Part shown: positions 25,190 to 44,610 of the stretch, one piece after another
Layout of the letters: every line of letters starts with the position of its first letter
Position numbering within the stretch: position 1 is the first letter of the stretch
Source of the DNA: Paguma larvata
Lineage: Eukaryota > Chordata > Mammalia > Carnivora > Viverridae
Reading direction: 5' to 3'
Assembly: GCA_030068075.1 (NCBI GenBank)
Contig: CM057827.1
Coordinates: 72,678,500 to 72,742,499, forward strand
DNA length: 64,000 bases
Program-made: the position numbers and the translations under genes
Notes under the pieces: generated by a model
What the model saw: only the letters and a program-made list of their open reading frames with translations
What the model was told of the DNA's origin: nothing
The model's database searches: none

Positions 25190-25866
25190 AAATTTATTTT
25201 TAATAATAAAGATTAAAACAATAAAATAAATTTATTTTAAAAATATATATCTATTTTTAAAGGCCACAGCAAGGATTCTTCCTTCTGCCCCAATGGCCTC
25301 TCTCACTGCCCCAACCCTCCTGCTCTGTCGCCACAAACCCAGACCCAGCCAAGCAAGCTTCCTACAAACCATATTTCTCGCCCATGCTCCCATGCGTATC
25401 ACTAGCTCTATAACCTTCTCTACAAACACTTCCCTCATAAGCTACTGCCCACACAAAACATACTCCATCTAAATTGTTCTCCTGGAACAAATGGCTTCTT
25501 TCACCCCTGACTGCACCTCTGTGCAAAGCTTCCACCCATAAACCAGTCATTCCCCAAAGTTCCTGTGTAACACTTTCCCCACCTATGCCCTATGAGTCAG
25601 TCCCTGATGAATTTCTCCTGGTGCATTACTGAAGATTTCTCAATTGCTGACACAAAGGTTTGCCCTTCCTTGCCAGATCAGTGAATTGCTCCCACCTTTG
25701 TCTGGGATCAGTCACAGCTCCCTAGTCTTCCTAACCTAGCTCCCCAACTCCTCAGCTCCCATCCTGCAGCAGAAATGGACACACATGGATATATGATCAC
25801 TGCAGCAGGAATTTGCCACCAAGTTGAACTCCCCTCAGACCTTTCATATTCTATCTAAACATGTTT
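25190..25866. other. unassigned intergenic sequence
   Basis: A C-rich stretch with several CCCA-type runs. No repeat family or exon is recognised. Confidence 0.45.
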
Positions 25867-25867
25867 C

Positions 25868-26090
25868 AGGGTACCTGGATGGCCCAGGTGGTTAAGTGCC
25901 CCACTACAGTTCAGGTCATGATCTCACGACTGTGGGTTCGAGCCCTGCTTTGGGCTCTGTGCTGACAGCTCAGAGCTTGGAGCCTGGTTCAGATTCTGTG
26001 TCTCCCTCTCTCTCTGCCTCTTCCCTGCTCATGCTCTGTCTCTCTCTCTCTCAAAAATAAACATTAAATAAATTAATTAACAAAGAAATA
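25868..26090 (+). mobile_element. feliform tRNA-Lys SINE
   Basis: Full-length with flanks TAAACATGT on both sides. Confidence 0.9.
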
Positions 26091-26149
26091 AACATGTGAT
26101 GTGTTCCACACGATACCGACATGAGTCACTCTCTGTAGATTCAAAGATA

Positions 26150-26400
26150 TGGAGATGAAAGACCTAATTCTGAGTCTTGAATTAACCATTCCTTAGCTGT
26201 GTGATGGTGGAAAGGTCAGGTGACCTTTCTCTAAGCCTCTCTTTTTTCATCTGAAAAGTGAAAATGAGAATAACATTAATAATATTTACTCAATGGTCTC
26301 TATCAATATCAAAAGGAAAAAGACAAAGAATGTAAAATCTTTTGTAGGCTGTAAGGCACTGTGAATGTGTTACATGCACATGCTGTGGTTATTCACATTA
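26150..26400 (+). mobile_element. MIR relic
   Basis: CTTAGCTGTGTGATGGTGG, CTAAGCCTCTCTTTTTTCATCTG and GAATAACATTAATAATA match the MIR core in order. Confidence 0.82.
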
Positions 26401-26598
26401 ACGTTCCAGTCATAGCTGGGGTGTCTTTACCCCCTCCAACTGGAGATTAGGTCTTTCTCTACTTGACTTTTTTTTTCTTAAAACTTGGCCACACATTTTG
26501 TGCATCAGCATGACTGGTTCTTCTGGAAGAACTGTGGCAGTGATTACTCCAGGGTTATCAGTCTATTTATAATAACAATGGTCTAGCCTCATTTATTT

Positions 26599-26815
26599 TT
26601 TTTTAATTTTTTTAACATTTTTATTTTATTTTTGAGAGACATAGAGACAGAGCGTGAGCAAGGGAAGGGCAGAGAGAGAGGGAGATACCGAATTTGAGGC
26701 AGACTCCAGGCTCTGAGCCGTCTGCACAGAGCCCGACGCGGGGCTCAAACTCACAGACTGTGAGATCATGACCTGAGCTGAAGTCGGCCGCTTAACCGAC
26801 TGAGCCACCCACGTG
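26599..26815 (-). mobile_element. feliform tRNA-Lys SINE
   Basis: Reverse-complement. Flanked by GGTCTAGCCTCATTTA on both sides. Confidence 0.93.
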
Positions 26816-27350
26816 TGGTCTAGCCTCATTTAAAAAAAACAACACAGTCTTCCACATAATAGCTACAGCTTCCCTCTCTCCTAGCCATTCTTCCACACTC
26901 AATCAGCTTTAAAATTGCTTCCTTCTCTCCACATCTCAAAGGCTGGCCACAATTATTCAAGTATGTCCCAAAGTCTGGAGCCTTTGGGGTCTCTAAACTA
27001 GATTTGAGTATTGAGGTTCCGGGGAAGTCAGGTTGCATTCCCTCTAATATCTTTGAAGAGTATGTAACAGTCACTACCTGGTAGGGACCACCTTGTAGAA
27101 CTTTCTCTGCTGCTCTCTTATGGACAGTTACCGAGTCAACCCAAGTTCCCAGGGTAGACTCATTTCCTTTCACTCTCAAGGGTCCTTATTGCACAGCCCA
27201 GTTGTAACTGTACTATAAGCAAGTCATAAGGCACTGTATCAATAATCAATTAAAGGTCCATTTAACTCCCAGACAATACCACAACCCATCTCATCTCCTT
27301 CTTCATCATACCCATTGGGTTCTTCCAATTTTGAAATGTCTCCCATCATT
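26816..27350. other. unassigned intergenic sequence
   Basis: No repeat or gene is recognised with confidence. The right side may belong to the L2 element that follows. Confidence 0.4.
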
Positions 27351-27379
27351 AAAAAAATTATTTTTTAATAATTTTCTTT

Positions 27380-27960
27380 CTGTGGCCAAACATCCTTCCT
27401 CCAGCCACCACTTCCCTACATAACAAAATTTCTTCAAGGGGTTGTTTGTACATGTTGTCTCTACTTTCTCATCTCTCATTCTTTCTGGTATCCACTCCAA
27501 CCAAGGTGTCATCTTTGTTGCTGCACTAAGACTACTTGTCAAGCAATGAACTTGACCATTCTCTTCACTTGCCCTCCAAGACATCCTACTTCCTGATTTT
27601 CCCTCTACCTCACTAATGGTCATTTTCAGTTCCTTTACTGGGTCCTTCCCCTCATTCTGATTTCTGTCCCTATATGATATCCAGACCATTTGCTTTAATG
27701 CCATCTATATGCTAATGATTTCCAAATTTGTATGTCTATCTTACATCTCCTCTCTTTGTTTCCAGATTCATTTATCCACTTCATACTCGTCACGTCCACC
27801 TGGAAGTCTAGACTTCAAACTTAACAGCTGTAAAAGCAAACTCTTGATTACCCACCCAAAGTGCTCCTCTCTTAAGGGTCACTTCTCAGTAAAGGGCAAT
27901 TCCATTCACCTAATGTATCAGGCCAAAAACTTAGAAGCAATTCTTGATTCTTCTCTTTGC
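27380..27960 (+). mobile_element. LINE-2 ORF fragment (reverse transcriptase region)
   Basis: Decayed L2-type coding sequence. Near 27710 the translation reads YANDFQIC where the element has a YADD-type catalytic box. Near 27925 it reads QAKNLEAILDSSLC, matching the downstream RT segment. Frameshifts and stops are present, so it is dead. A SINE fragment abuts its right end. Confidence 0.65.
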
Positions 27961-27961
27961 T

Positions 27962-28092
27962 GATGGCTCGGAGCCTGGAGCCTGCGTCAGATTCTGTGTC
28001 TGCCTCTCTCTCTCTCTGCCCTTCCCCTGCTCGTGCTCTGTCTCTCAAAAATAAATAAACGTTAAAAAAATTAAAAAAAAAAAAAGAAAGAA
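27962..28092 (+). mobile_element. feliform SINE, 5' truncated
   Basis: Starts within the body (GATGGCTCGGAGCCTGGAGC) and ends in an A-rich tail. The head is missing. Confidence 0.85.
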
Positions 28093-28133
28093 AGAGTCAA
28101 ATGCTCTACCAACTGAGCCAGCCAGGGTGCCCC
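28093..28133 (-). mobile_element. carnivore SINE head fragment
   Basis: AGTCAAATGCTCTACCAACTGAGCCAGCC is the reverse-complement head of a SINE, joined tail-first to the preceding truncated copy. Confidence 0.75.
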
Positions 28134-28385
28134 TATGTGGATATGTTTTTATTTCTCTTTGGTAGATACCTAGAAGTGAAATTGCTGGGTCATATGGTAG
28201 GTTTGTGCTTAACTTTTTGAGAAACTGCCAAACTTTAAAGTGGCAATACAATTTTACTTTCCCATGAGCGATGCATGAGGGTTCTTGTTTCTCTGTATCC
28301 TTGCCAACATTTGTTGATGTCTGCCTTATCTATTATAGACATTCTAGTGACTTGAAATGGTATCTGATTGTAGTTTTAACTTGCC
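28134..28385 (-). mobile_element. old LINE-1 fragment
   Basis: Reverse-complement L1 ORF2 end: GAAATTGCTGGGTCATATGG, CTTTTTGAGAAACTGCCAAAC and CCTTGCCAACATTTG. Confidence 0.8.
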
Positions 28386-28479
28386 TTTCCTTCCTCTATT
28401 ACATCCATTCCCTCACTTTGATTATTTTTTCTTAACATTTACCATTATCGTAGTTTTTTTTATATTTGTATTTATTTGC

Positions 28480-28592
28480 AAATTTACTCCTCAATTTAAG
28501 GTAAACTCCATGAGGGCAAGAATATTGTCTTGTTCTTCTCTGTTCTCTAATCCCTGGAACATTTATGATGTAAGTAAGTGAATAAACATACC
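28480..28592 (+). mobile_element. LINE-2 3' end
   Basis: GTAAACTCCATGAGGGCAAG then CTAATCCCTGGAAC and GTGAATAAA is the typical L2 3' UTR end. Confidence 0.8.
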
Positions 28593-28759
28593 CTCCTCGT
28601 GTGTTCCTCCCTTTCCTGCTGAGCAGCCCAGAAAAATACAGTTGATGAATTCCTGTCTGAGACATTGAAAAGCTTCAAGCTTCTTCAAGGCTTCATGGGC
28701 AGGTGACAGTTTATAAGTTGATACTTTTGGTTTTTGCATACATGTGCATGTGCATATAT

Positions 28760-28760
<1 letters not shown>

Positions 28761-28805
<45 letters not shown>
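28761..28805. repeat. (CA)n microsatellite
   Basis: About 22 uninterrupted CA units preceded by an imperfect TGCA/TATG stretch. Confidence 0.97.
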
Positions 28806-28806
<1 letters not shown>

Positions 28807-29202
28807 AGTATTTCTGTGTATGACATAGTACACCTGATTATCTAAAGGACAAAATTCAAAATAAATGGAGGGGAAAAAATGGACAAACGCAATACAGAGT
28901 TGTCAGGTAAATGTTATGGTTATCCGAGTGGCCATTATGTTGCAAAATGTCAATACTAGGTGCAGATTGATGACAAGACCTGACACAGACATCCCGTGAA
29001 TAAAAATTGAGCAGGATTATTTATCTAAAGAGCACAAAATAACTCAGAGAGATGAACATATTTTCCAACTCAGACTACAAACATCTTGACTCCAATGCCT
29101 TTACCAGAAGGGTATATTGTTACTGAAACTCTAAGTGAAGGCTACATTAGACTCTATGGAAATACAGCAGCATCTCTCAGTACAGCCTAGTTGTACTCAT
29201 AA
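28806..29202. other. unassigned intergenic sequence
   Basis: No gene or repeat is recognised. Confidence 0.5.
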
Positions 29203-29212
29203 GAGAATGTGA

Positions 29213-29428
29213 GGGGCGCCTGGGTGGCTCAGTCGGTTGGGCAGCTGACTTCGGCCCAGGTCATGATCTCACAGTTGGTGAGTTCGAGCCCTGCGTCGGG
29301 CTCTGTGCTGATGGCTCAGAGCCTGGAGCCTGCTTCAGATTCTGTGTGTGTGTCTCTCTCTCTGCCCTTCCCTTGCTTACGCTCTGTCTCTATGTCTCTC
29401 AAAACTAAAATAAAAATGCTAAAAAAAA

Positions 29429-29468
<40 letters not shown>
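29213..29468 (+). mobile_element. feliform tRNA-Lys SINE with (GA)n tail
   Basis: Full-length young-looking copy. After the A-run the tail continues as about 18 GA units, apparently grown from the duplicated GAGAATGTGA flank that lies on both sides. Confidence 0.93.
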
Positions 29469-29474
<6 letters not shown>

Positions 29475-29476
<2 letters not shown>

Positions 29477-30412
29477 TGAATATGCCCAAAGCCCCTCCTT
29501 GGCTGGAAGCACCTCATGTGTCTAAAGGTTATATGATACACAATACTGCTGCAGAATGTGGTTTGATTCTTTAAGGTATCTCTCTCAGACGCTCCAAGCT
29601 GGTCGGAGAACATTCCTGAATAGAGTATTGTGGAACCATAACAGGGATCAATTTCCTAGATCTTGGGAATCCTGCTAACAATAACAAGTCTTTAGGCCAG
29701 CCATAGAGCTATCTTGAAGTGAAGAGTTAGTAGCAGGTAGGAAATATTCTAGTAGACAGCCAAAAAGAATGACAGAGTAGCAGAAAATATCCAAAATTAC
29801 TCCTACCATAACTCTATCCTAGTGTTTTTAAGCACTAGTGGTTCTCATCCGTTTATGAAGGAGGAGGGAGAGTTGGTAGAGTAAGCATCCAAGAGGAGGA
29901 CCTTCTCCTGGGCCCCAAATTCCAATACTCACATAATTTTGCATTTCAGGAGCTTCACAGGCTCCCTTATATCCTATCTGTGGATGTCCAGAGTGAGAAC
30001 ATTTCTGCTCCAAAATGAGTATATTAAAAACAATCACTGTGCCAAATATCAACTTTATCCCCTGACAGTGATCAAATTATTTTCATACTTTGTTTGATGG
30101 ACTGAGTGGGATACTAACAATGATGGTAACTGTATATTATGATTGGGGGGAGAGGAGCAGTGAGATATTGTGAACTGAAATTGACCTTAGACAACCTTTG
30201 ATGGTTTGCATTGATAGAACTAGAACAGGTCAGGCTACACATAGAATAGTACTATATTCCTACTAATCTTTTATAGCAGGAGCTCAGATAGAAATAGTTC
30301 CAAATAAAATAGGGAAAAAGGCCAAAAAAAAAAAAAAAAAAAGGAAAAAAGGAAGATTAAGGCCAAAAAAATCAAACAGCCAACAAGTAAAATGGCATTA
30401 AAAAAAAACATG
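29475..30412. other. unassigned intergenic sequence
   Basis: No gene or repeat family is recognised. A long A-run lies near 30325-30342. Confidence 0.5.
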
Positions 30413-30634
30413 AGGGGTGCCTGGGTGTCTCAGTTGGTTAAGTGTCTGATTTTGGCTCAGGTCATAATCTCAGGGTTTGTGAGTCAGAGCCCCACAAGGG
30501 ACTCTGGGCTGTCAGCCCAGAGATCGGAGCCTGGAGACTGCTTCAGATTCTGTGTCTCCCTCTCTCTCTACCCCTCCCCTGCTCACGCTCTGTCTTTCTC
30601 TCCCTGTCTCAAAAATAAACAAACATTTAAAAAA
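30413..30634 (+). mobile_element. feliform tRNA-Lys SINE
   Basis: Full-length. Flanked by AAAAAACATGA on both sides. Confidence 0.92.
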
Positions 30635-30639
30635 ACATG

Positions 30640-31589
30640 AATAACAGAGAGAAAAGAAAGAAAACAAGAAGAAAGAGAGATTGGCAGTGAGATAGTTTCC
30701 TAAAATGAAAAAACTCAGAACGGATACGAAAAAGAAAGCCAAATAGAAGAGTAGAGGATCTTTGACTGAAAAACAGAGAATAATTTTTCACTCCAAACAA
30801 TATCAAATCTAATTTCTTCCAAACCTAAATTCTGACAAAAAGATTAAGGACTGAGAAATTTTCCATTTTCATTAAAGTCCAAGTTTACAAGAACAGAAAA
30901 ACCAGGCAGAGAGCCAGTATTTGTTCAAAAGATATCCCTTAGAAACAGAAAGTAGTTATGAAAAGCAGATGCCTGTTTACAAAGAAAAACTGGATGCAAA
31001 TCGAAGCCAAATCAGATTTAGACCAGAGGGCACAGCACAGGAAGAACAATTGTAGCCTCTCCCACCTTCTTGTTTTAAAGGGACAGCAGCGGTATTATCT
31101 CTTTGTCTCCATTCCCTTATTTTTTTTAAGTCCTAATGGTCATCCCTACCATAGACATACATACATACATACATACATACATTTATTTATTTATTTATAT
31201 ATAGTATGGGGAGGGGAAGAAAGAGAGAGACAGAGCAGGAGGGCTGAGTGGGGGGAGTGGCTGCTGGCAGAGAAAGACGTAGTATTCTAGTATTCAGTAT
31301 TCACTACGGCATTGTCAGAATGCAGAAAAGGAATGTTGATTTGTCATTACTTATGGCAGAAGTTAGGGAAGGGAGGAGAAAGAACCTTATCTTCATCTTC
31401 TAACATCTGTATCTTTCATCTTTGGCTTTCTTTCATCCTTTTCTGCATCTACACACCCCCTCATCTGTTCTTAGGGGCTCATCTCAGAAGCAGATGGTCA
31501 CGCTGGACATTGATCTTGTCTTTCAGGCCAAACTTGGCCTGTGCTCCAAGTCTTATCCCAAGATGCACAAAACATGAAGAAATTATTTC
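30640..31589. other. unassigned sequence downstream of PNP
   Basis: Contains (CATA)n then (TTTA)n near 31157-31197. The GA-rich stretch just after may be a SINE remnant. Nothing else is recognised. Confidence 0.45.
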
Positions 31590-31961
31590 ATCTTTTTTAT
31601 TCTCAAAATATGAATAGTATAAAAGTCCAAGAGGTATTGGACTTGTGTGAGGCAGAATGAGTCTTCAGGAATGTGAAATCATCTTATCTCAAAAAGATAG
31701 CCCAAATCACACCTAGGACATATACATGGCTGTGTGGTAGGGCTTGGGCTCTAGCTCTTGAGGAAGAACAGGGGTGAAAACTGTTGAGACAACTGAGCAA
31801 AAGAGGAGCCAGCACAGCAGAGTCTGGGGAGAGAAATGGTGGATCTTCCTCTCCTTTCTCCTACTACTTAAGGGCAGAGGCATGTGACGCCAGCAAGGGG
31901 CCAAAGTCGGTAGTAGCTACTTGGATCCCATTAGGAAGAGGCCAGACCACTCCAGGGCTGG
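31590..31961 (-). other. PNP: PNP 3' UTR (inferred)
   Basis: A TTTATT at 31597-31602 (AATAAA on the minus strand) lies about 360 bases past the stop codon and is the likely polyadenylation signal. The region is free of repeats, as expected for an exon. The exact end is inferred. Confidence 0.6.
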
Positions 31962-39695
<7,734 letters not shown>

Positions 39696-40212
39696 GGTGC
39701 TACCGCCGCCCTCTTGAGGACCCAGCCCTTTTCCGCTCGGATCCGGTCCGCTGAGCTACGCTGCCCTGCGCTGAACTGTCCACGCCGGGTGCGGTGTGCA
39801 AAGTGAGTGCACTGTTACTCACGGCTGGCTTATATCCCAGCCGGAAGTCACCAGCCAATAGCAGCCAAATACGCAGGCCGGCCGCCATCTCCATAGCGAC
39901 GCACCCAGACTCAATTGCCGGAGGCTGGGCTAACAACTTAATCTGCATTCTTGCCGCGCTAGAACCGGACTCGCGCCCCACCCTACTCCCTGCATCCCTG
40001 CACCCACTTTCGTCCGCAGGGCCCAAGTTTCCCTCAAGGAAACCTATTCCAGAAGTAGGCTGGAAGCCGGAGGAGAGCCCCCGGAACCTTTTATCTGGAA
40101 TCCTATTTCCGGTTGTGTTTAGAGCAAACCGTGAGAGATTTGAAAAGAGAAAAAGTTAAACCTTGCATCCTGCAACTCCAGAATAAAATTTAGTGAGCCT
40201 GTATCTGAGATG

Positions 40213-40646
40213 TGTCAACCAAAATTTGCGACGAGGCAGCAAATTTTTTTTGCGGTTTTAGGAATTGCAACTTGGGAGACTTAGATTTGGGAGGAAAACC
40301 AAATAGTGCTCCGCTGGACTGAAAAAGCAGAGGGTCTTTAAAGGAAAAAAAACCAAAAAACAAAAAACGGAGGGGTGGGGTGGGGCTTGGGGGGGGAGGA
40401 GCTTCCAAGAAGACTTACATAAAATGTTTTGCAAAATTATGATTGGCTAAAACAGTCTAATTTCTGTTAAATTTCCAGCTTGCTTTCTGGGACTGCAGGA
40501 AGCCAAGATGTTGCAATCTGGCAGTGAACTGTATTTAGAGTTCATGTTCCCTGCAGAAGTGGACTTGCATAAGCCCGGCTTCCATAATGGCCTCCTGTCC
40601 CCATTTTTTCTGACAGCAGTGATTCCATTTCAGTTTTTTCTTTTCA
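40213..40646 (-). repeat. 3' LTR of the endogenous retrovirus
   Basis: Ends on the minus strand in CA, with ACCAAAATTTGC near the end. It shares AAATAGTGCTC, AAAGCAGAGGGTCT, TTGCAAAATTATGATTGGCTA and GTGGACTTGCATAAGC-type blocks with 48598-49480. A purine-rich run on the minus strand (around 40647-40662) directly before its start looks like the polypurine tract. Confidence 0.8.
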
Positions 40647-41441
40647 TATTTTCCCCTTTTGACCAAGATCTTTCCTGGAAAGCATTAATGATCAACCATT
40701 AGATCACCTGTGGTCCACTTATCTAGGAAGGTTCATTCCTGGAAGGTCATGCCCCACAGAGGAGGGAAAATGAAATGTTATAATGAATGTCACTGAGAGC
40801 ATACAGTCACAGCAACAAAGAGGTTTTCTTAGGCATTGTCCTCATCTTAAAAGTCCATGAAGTTGATAGTTGACTTGTCTTCAGGGGTTGCCAATGGATA
40901 GCCTGTGGTTGATCATTTTAAGCCTTAGTGTCTTATTGTCTTAGTCCTGAGAATGTCCGTAGCCATTGTCTTCCTGTTTGGAGAAGTCATCATCTGGGTA
41001 GTCATTTATAATGGACAGAGCTCTCTTGTTTCTATGGTAAGTGTTCAGGGCAGGAGAGATCCCTGTGATCAACTGAAGTATAGTGAAGGGAGAAATTGAA
41101 TAACCTAGGAGATATTGTCCTGGTATTTTCTGACTCTCTAGGCAGGTGAATGTCCAAGGTTCCCACTTATAGGCATGGGCAAAACTATATCCTACGGGAG
41201 TGCAAAATACTCCTTTTTAAGTCTGATGATCGATAGACTCATTTGTAGATATGGTATGTAGACAGGAGAAAACCAGGGGGTCTGTTTTGTTCAAGCAGCC
41301 AGATAAATGCTTCTTTTGATATCATAGCTTAATTGAAAGAACCTCGTACAAAAAAGGGTCTTACATCCAGAAGTGTCTATTGGAAAACTAGTCGGGCTCC
41401 AATGTGTTTTTATGAGCCAAGGCAAGTGGTAGGTAATTCTT

Positions 41442-41655
41442 TTTTTTTTTAATCTTTTTTTTTAAGTTTATTTATCTTGAGAAAGAGAGAGAAAGTACAA
41501 GTGAGGGAGGACAGAGAGAAGGAGAGACAGAATCCCAAGCAGACTTCTCACTATCAGCGCAAAGCTGGACTGGAGCTCAAACTCACAAGCGGAACCATGA
41601 GATCATGACCTGATCAAGAGTCAGTCGTTTAACTGACTGCCACTCAGGCACCTCT
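41442..41655 (-). mobile_element. feliform SINE inside the ERV
   Basis: Reverse-complement, flanked by GGTAGGTAATTCTT and GGCAGGTAATTCTT. Confidence 0.9.
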
Positions 41656-41696
41656 GGCAGGTAATTCTTGATGAAGTTTAGAACAGGATTGGAGGG

Positions 41697-41918
41697 GGGC
41701 ACCTAGGTGGCTCAGTCCTTAAGCATTGGACTTCAGCTCAGGTCATAATGTCATAGGTAGGAAGTTCAAGCCCCACGTCGGGCTCTGTGCTGACAGCTCA
41801 GAGCCTGGAGCCTGCTTCAGATTTTGTATCTCTCTCTGTCCCTCCCCCGTTCACACATGCATGTGCACTCTCTCTCTCTCTCAAAAATAAACAATTAAAA
41901 ATTAAAAAAAAAAAGAAG
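41697..41918 (+). mobile_element. feliform SINE inside the ERV
   Basis: Plus orientation, flanked by GAACAGGATTGGAGG and GAACAGTTTTGGAGG. Confidence 0.9.
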
Positions 41919-42199
41919 AAGAACAGTTTTGGAGGGTGACTATCCATGGGAAATTTGACCAGGTCAGTTCTTGAGCAGGGATTAGAGGAAATCAAGGAGG
42001 GTTTCCTGTTGGGAGCCATCTTGAGCACGCAGGTTGAGCCGCCTCCCTGTGTGGAAAGGCAGATGTTGCAAGGCTCCTGCCAATCAAATGGCACACAGTC
42101 TTACCTCCTTCCAAGTAATTTTTCAGACTTGGATTTCTTGAGCTGCTCTCTTTGGCCCCAAGGAATGTAATGCTCTTTTATTTTATGGTGTTTAAATAA

Positions 42200-42845
42200 A
42201 AAGGAAGGACTGGAGCATGATGCTTTGATGGATTACATCTGAATGAGAGTAGCCTGGCCAGAAGTAATCTTAAAGTTGCACGTTGGGGATGGGTTGCACA
42301 GTTTGATAGCAGTTATGAGCTGGCTGGATATTGGTGTGACTTGTGTAAACATTGGGCCCCTATTATGTAAATTCACTCATTCACAAGCAAAGGACAAGCA
42401 TTGGGAATCCTGTCCTTGCGGGATGGGTTGCACCTCCCCCATTATAGTTGGAAGAATAGGCAGAATGACTCCTGGCCTGTTTATAGATAATTAACATAGG
42501 CCTAGGTAACACCTTGTTTTCTCCCCCTGCCTTAAATTTATATGCTAATTAACTTGAAAATAACTTGCAAGATTGAGGAAATAGCCACTTTGCTGACAAA
42601 AACACATTGTTGTTTAAGATATCAAACTATGCTTACTGATGGAATGTCACTCACTCATTGCTGTAATGTCACTACCTTTAAATAAAATACTGGGATCAGT
42701 ACGGCAGACAGACACACGCTTGCATTACTGGTTCCAGAAGCCATGCAGTTCTCCTGAGTCGTTCATCATGCTGACACCTTTCATCCTTTGGAAAATTCCT
42801 GGACTCAGCCAGAGCTGGACTCCAGCAGTTTTGCTTTCCAAGAAG
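42200..42845 (+). mobile_element. possible solo LTR (family unknown)
   Basis: A plus-strand block with a TAAATTTATATGC stretch, then AATAAAATACTGGG near 42680 followed by a segment ending in CAGCA, which is LTR-like architecture. The phrase GGGATGGGTTGCAC occurs twice (near 42285 and 42420). No target-site duplication was secured. It could equally be ERV internal sequence. Confidence 0.3.
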
Positions 42846-43849
42846 GTAAGCCTATTTTAACGTAGGTAAGGTCAAAAGGGGCTGTCTGATTTATGGTGAA
42901 GTTGGAGAGAAAAGAGTGGTTGTGAACAGGTATGACCAAAGGGGCACTGTATCTTCCATACCCTATAGTTGCCTGATGATGGTAGACACAACAGTCAGAA
43001 AGATTTCCTGCTTGTGCTAAACTCTGGGATATTTGTATGACTGTTTTCCTCTGTGAGAAAACAAGGAGGAGGCATCAAGTCAGGAAAATCATTTCTTTAA
43101 ATGAAAGAAAGGAAAAGAAACTAATGGAGAATAATAGCAGCACCAATTTAAGAGTGAGAAGATACTATAGTAGTAGATATGGGTTTTTAGCCAAAGGAGG
43201 GATTTTACCACCAGTGGAGAATCCCAACTTTGTGTGAAAGGGCAAAGATCATAAAGATTCCAAGAAGAAGGAAAAACAATCTAAGAACTTCAACCACCTT
43301 ATTTTCATTTATCATTGCAATAATTGGCCTATCTGAGTTTTGTTTTCTTTAGTTTTGTTTCGGGAAATGACAAACAATAATGTAATTAGAGTAACTTAAT
43401 CAAAGAGCTTTCAACAATGAAGGGGAAACAAGGGGTAAACAAAGGGTTAGAACTATGACAAAGGATTGATATACTGGTCTTACAAAAGCAATCTACATCA
43501 CATACTGGTGGCTTCCATATCAGGACTCAAAGAATCACTTGGAATAGGTTTACGCTTTCTGGAAATTCTTAGTAAGATGCCTCTGGTAGGTAGAGAAGGC
43601 CATTTAGGAGGAGGAGCCTTTTCCAAATGAGAAACATGAATCGATGGGTCAGTGTATCCTTACTTTGGCAGCATGACTGGTTACTTAATACCTGGTATGT
43701 TCCCTTCCATCAGGGTTGTAGAACATCCTTATGAAGGTGTCTTTTTCAGTGAACATAATCTCCAGGTTAGAGGTCATGACGGTGTAGGTCTTTGTCTCCC
43801 CAGAGCACGCTATGTAAAGATGGTCCTAGAAGCTGGGAGTTAGGCTTTA

Positions 43850-44064
43850 AAAAAAATTTTTTTTTTAATATTTATTTATTTTTGAGAGAGAGAGAGTGCA
43901 AGCAGGAGAGAGACAGAGAAAGAAGGAGACACAGAATCTCAAGCAGGCTCCAGGCTCTGAGCTATCAGCACAGAGCCCAACACTGGCTCAAACCCATGAA
44001 CTATGAGATCATGACCTGAGCCACAGTGAGAGGGCTTAACCGACTGAGCCACCCAGGTGCCCCA
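43850..44064 (-). mobile_element. feliform SINE inside the ERV
   Basis: Reverse-complement, flanked by AAGCTGGGAGTTAGGCTTTA and AAGCTGGGAATTAGCCTTTA. Confidence 0.92.
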
Positions 44065-44202
44065 AAAAGCTGGGAATTAGCCTTTAAAGCTTTAATAAGT
44101 TCCTTGCAATAGTTTAGGAATTTCCTTTAAGCAAAACTAGTCGATACATGCCTTTATCTAGCCTCATAGGCCTGCTGGTAGTAAGTTCAAAAAGAGATTA
44201 TG

Positions 44203-44610
44203 TTATTTCCAGGAGAAGTTAAGCAAGACCAGGGAAAGAACTTTAGGCCAAGGCAGTTTAAAAGACTCTATTAGTTTAGCTGATTTAATGATTCCACTAG
44301 TACATCTACCAATCCTGAAGATTGAGAGCGATAAGCCCAATGGAAATGCTGAAGAATGGGCCAAATTTTGCAGATGCACCCCGATAGCATTTAATAGGTC
44401 TAATACATAAAAACTATTTTTTATTTTCTGTTCAGAAGAAGTCAAGAAACCTCTTTGTTTCCAGAGCATACCAAAATCATGAGCAACACCAAAGGCATAT
44501 CTACTATTGGAATAGATGTTAGCAGCTTTATCTTTACCTAGAAAATAAGCTGTAATTAAGGCAAAGAATACTGCCTGCTGAGATGAAGTGGCCTTTGGTA
44601 TGGGTTTCAC
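44203..44610 (-). pseudogene. ERV RNase H region
   Basis: A 135-residue open stretch with IYSNSRYAFGVAHDFG and the following RGFLTSSEQKIKN, typical of gammaretroviral RNase H. The catalytic Asp of DSRYAF is Asn (44506-44508). Confidence 0.78.

Larger units (their letters stand above)
40650..44200 (-). other. ERV 3' half, integrase/env not recognised
   Basis: Expected to hold integrase and env if the provirus was complete. I recognise neither, and three SINEs plus an LTR-like block (42200-42845) occupy part of it. Confidence 0.4.
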
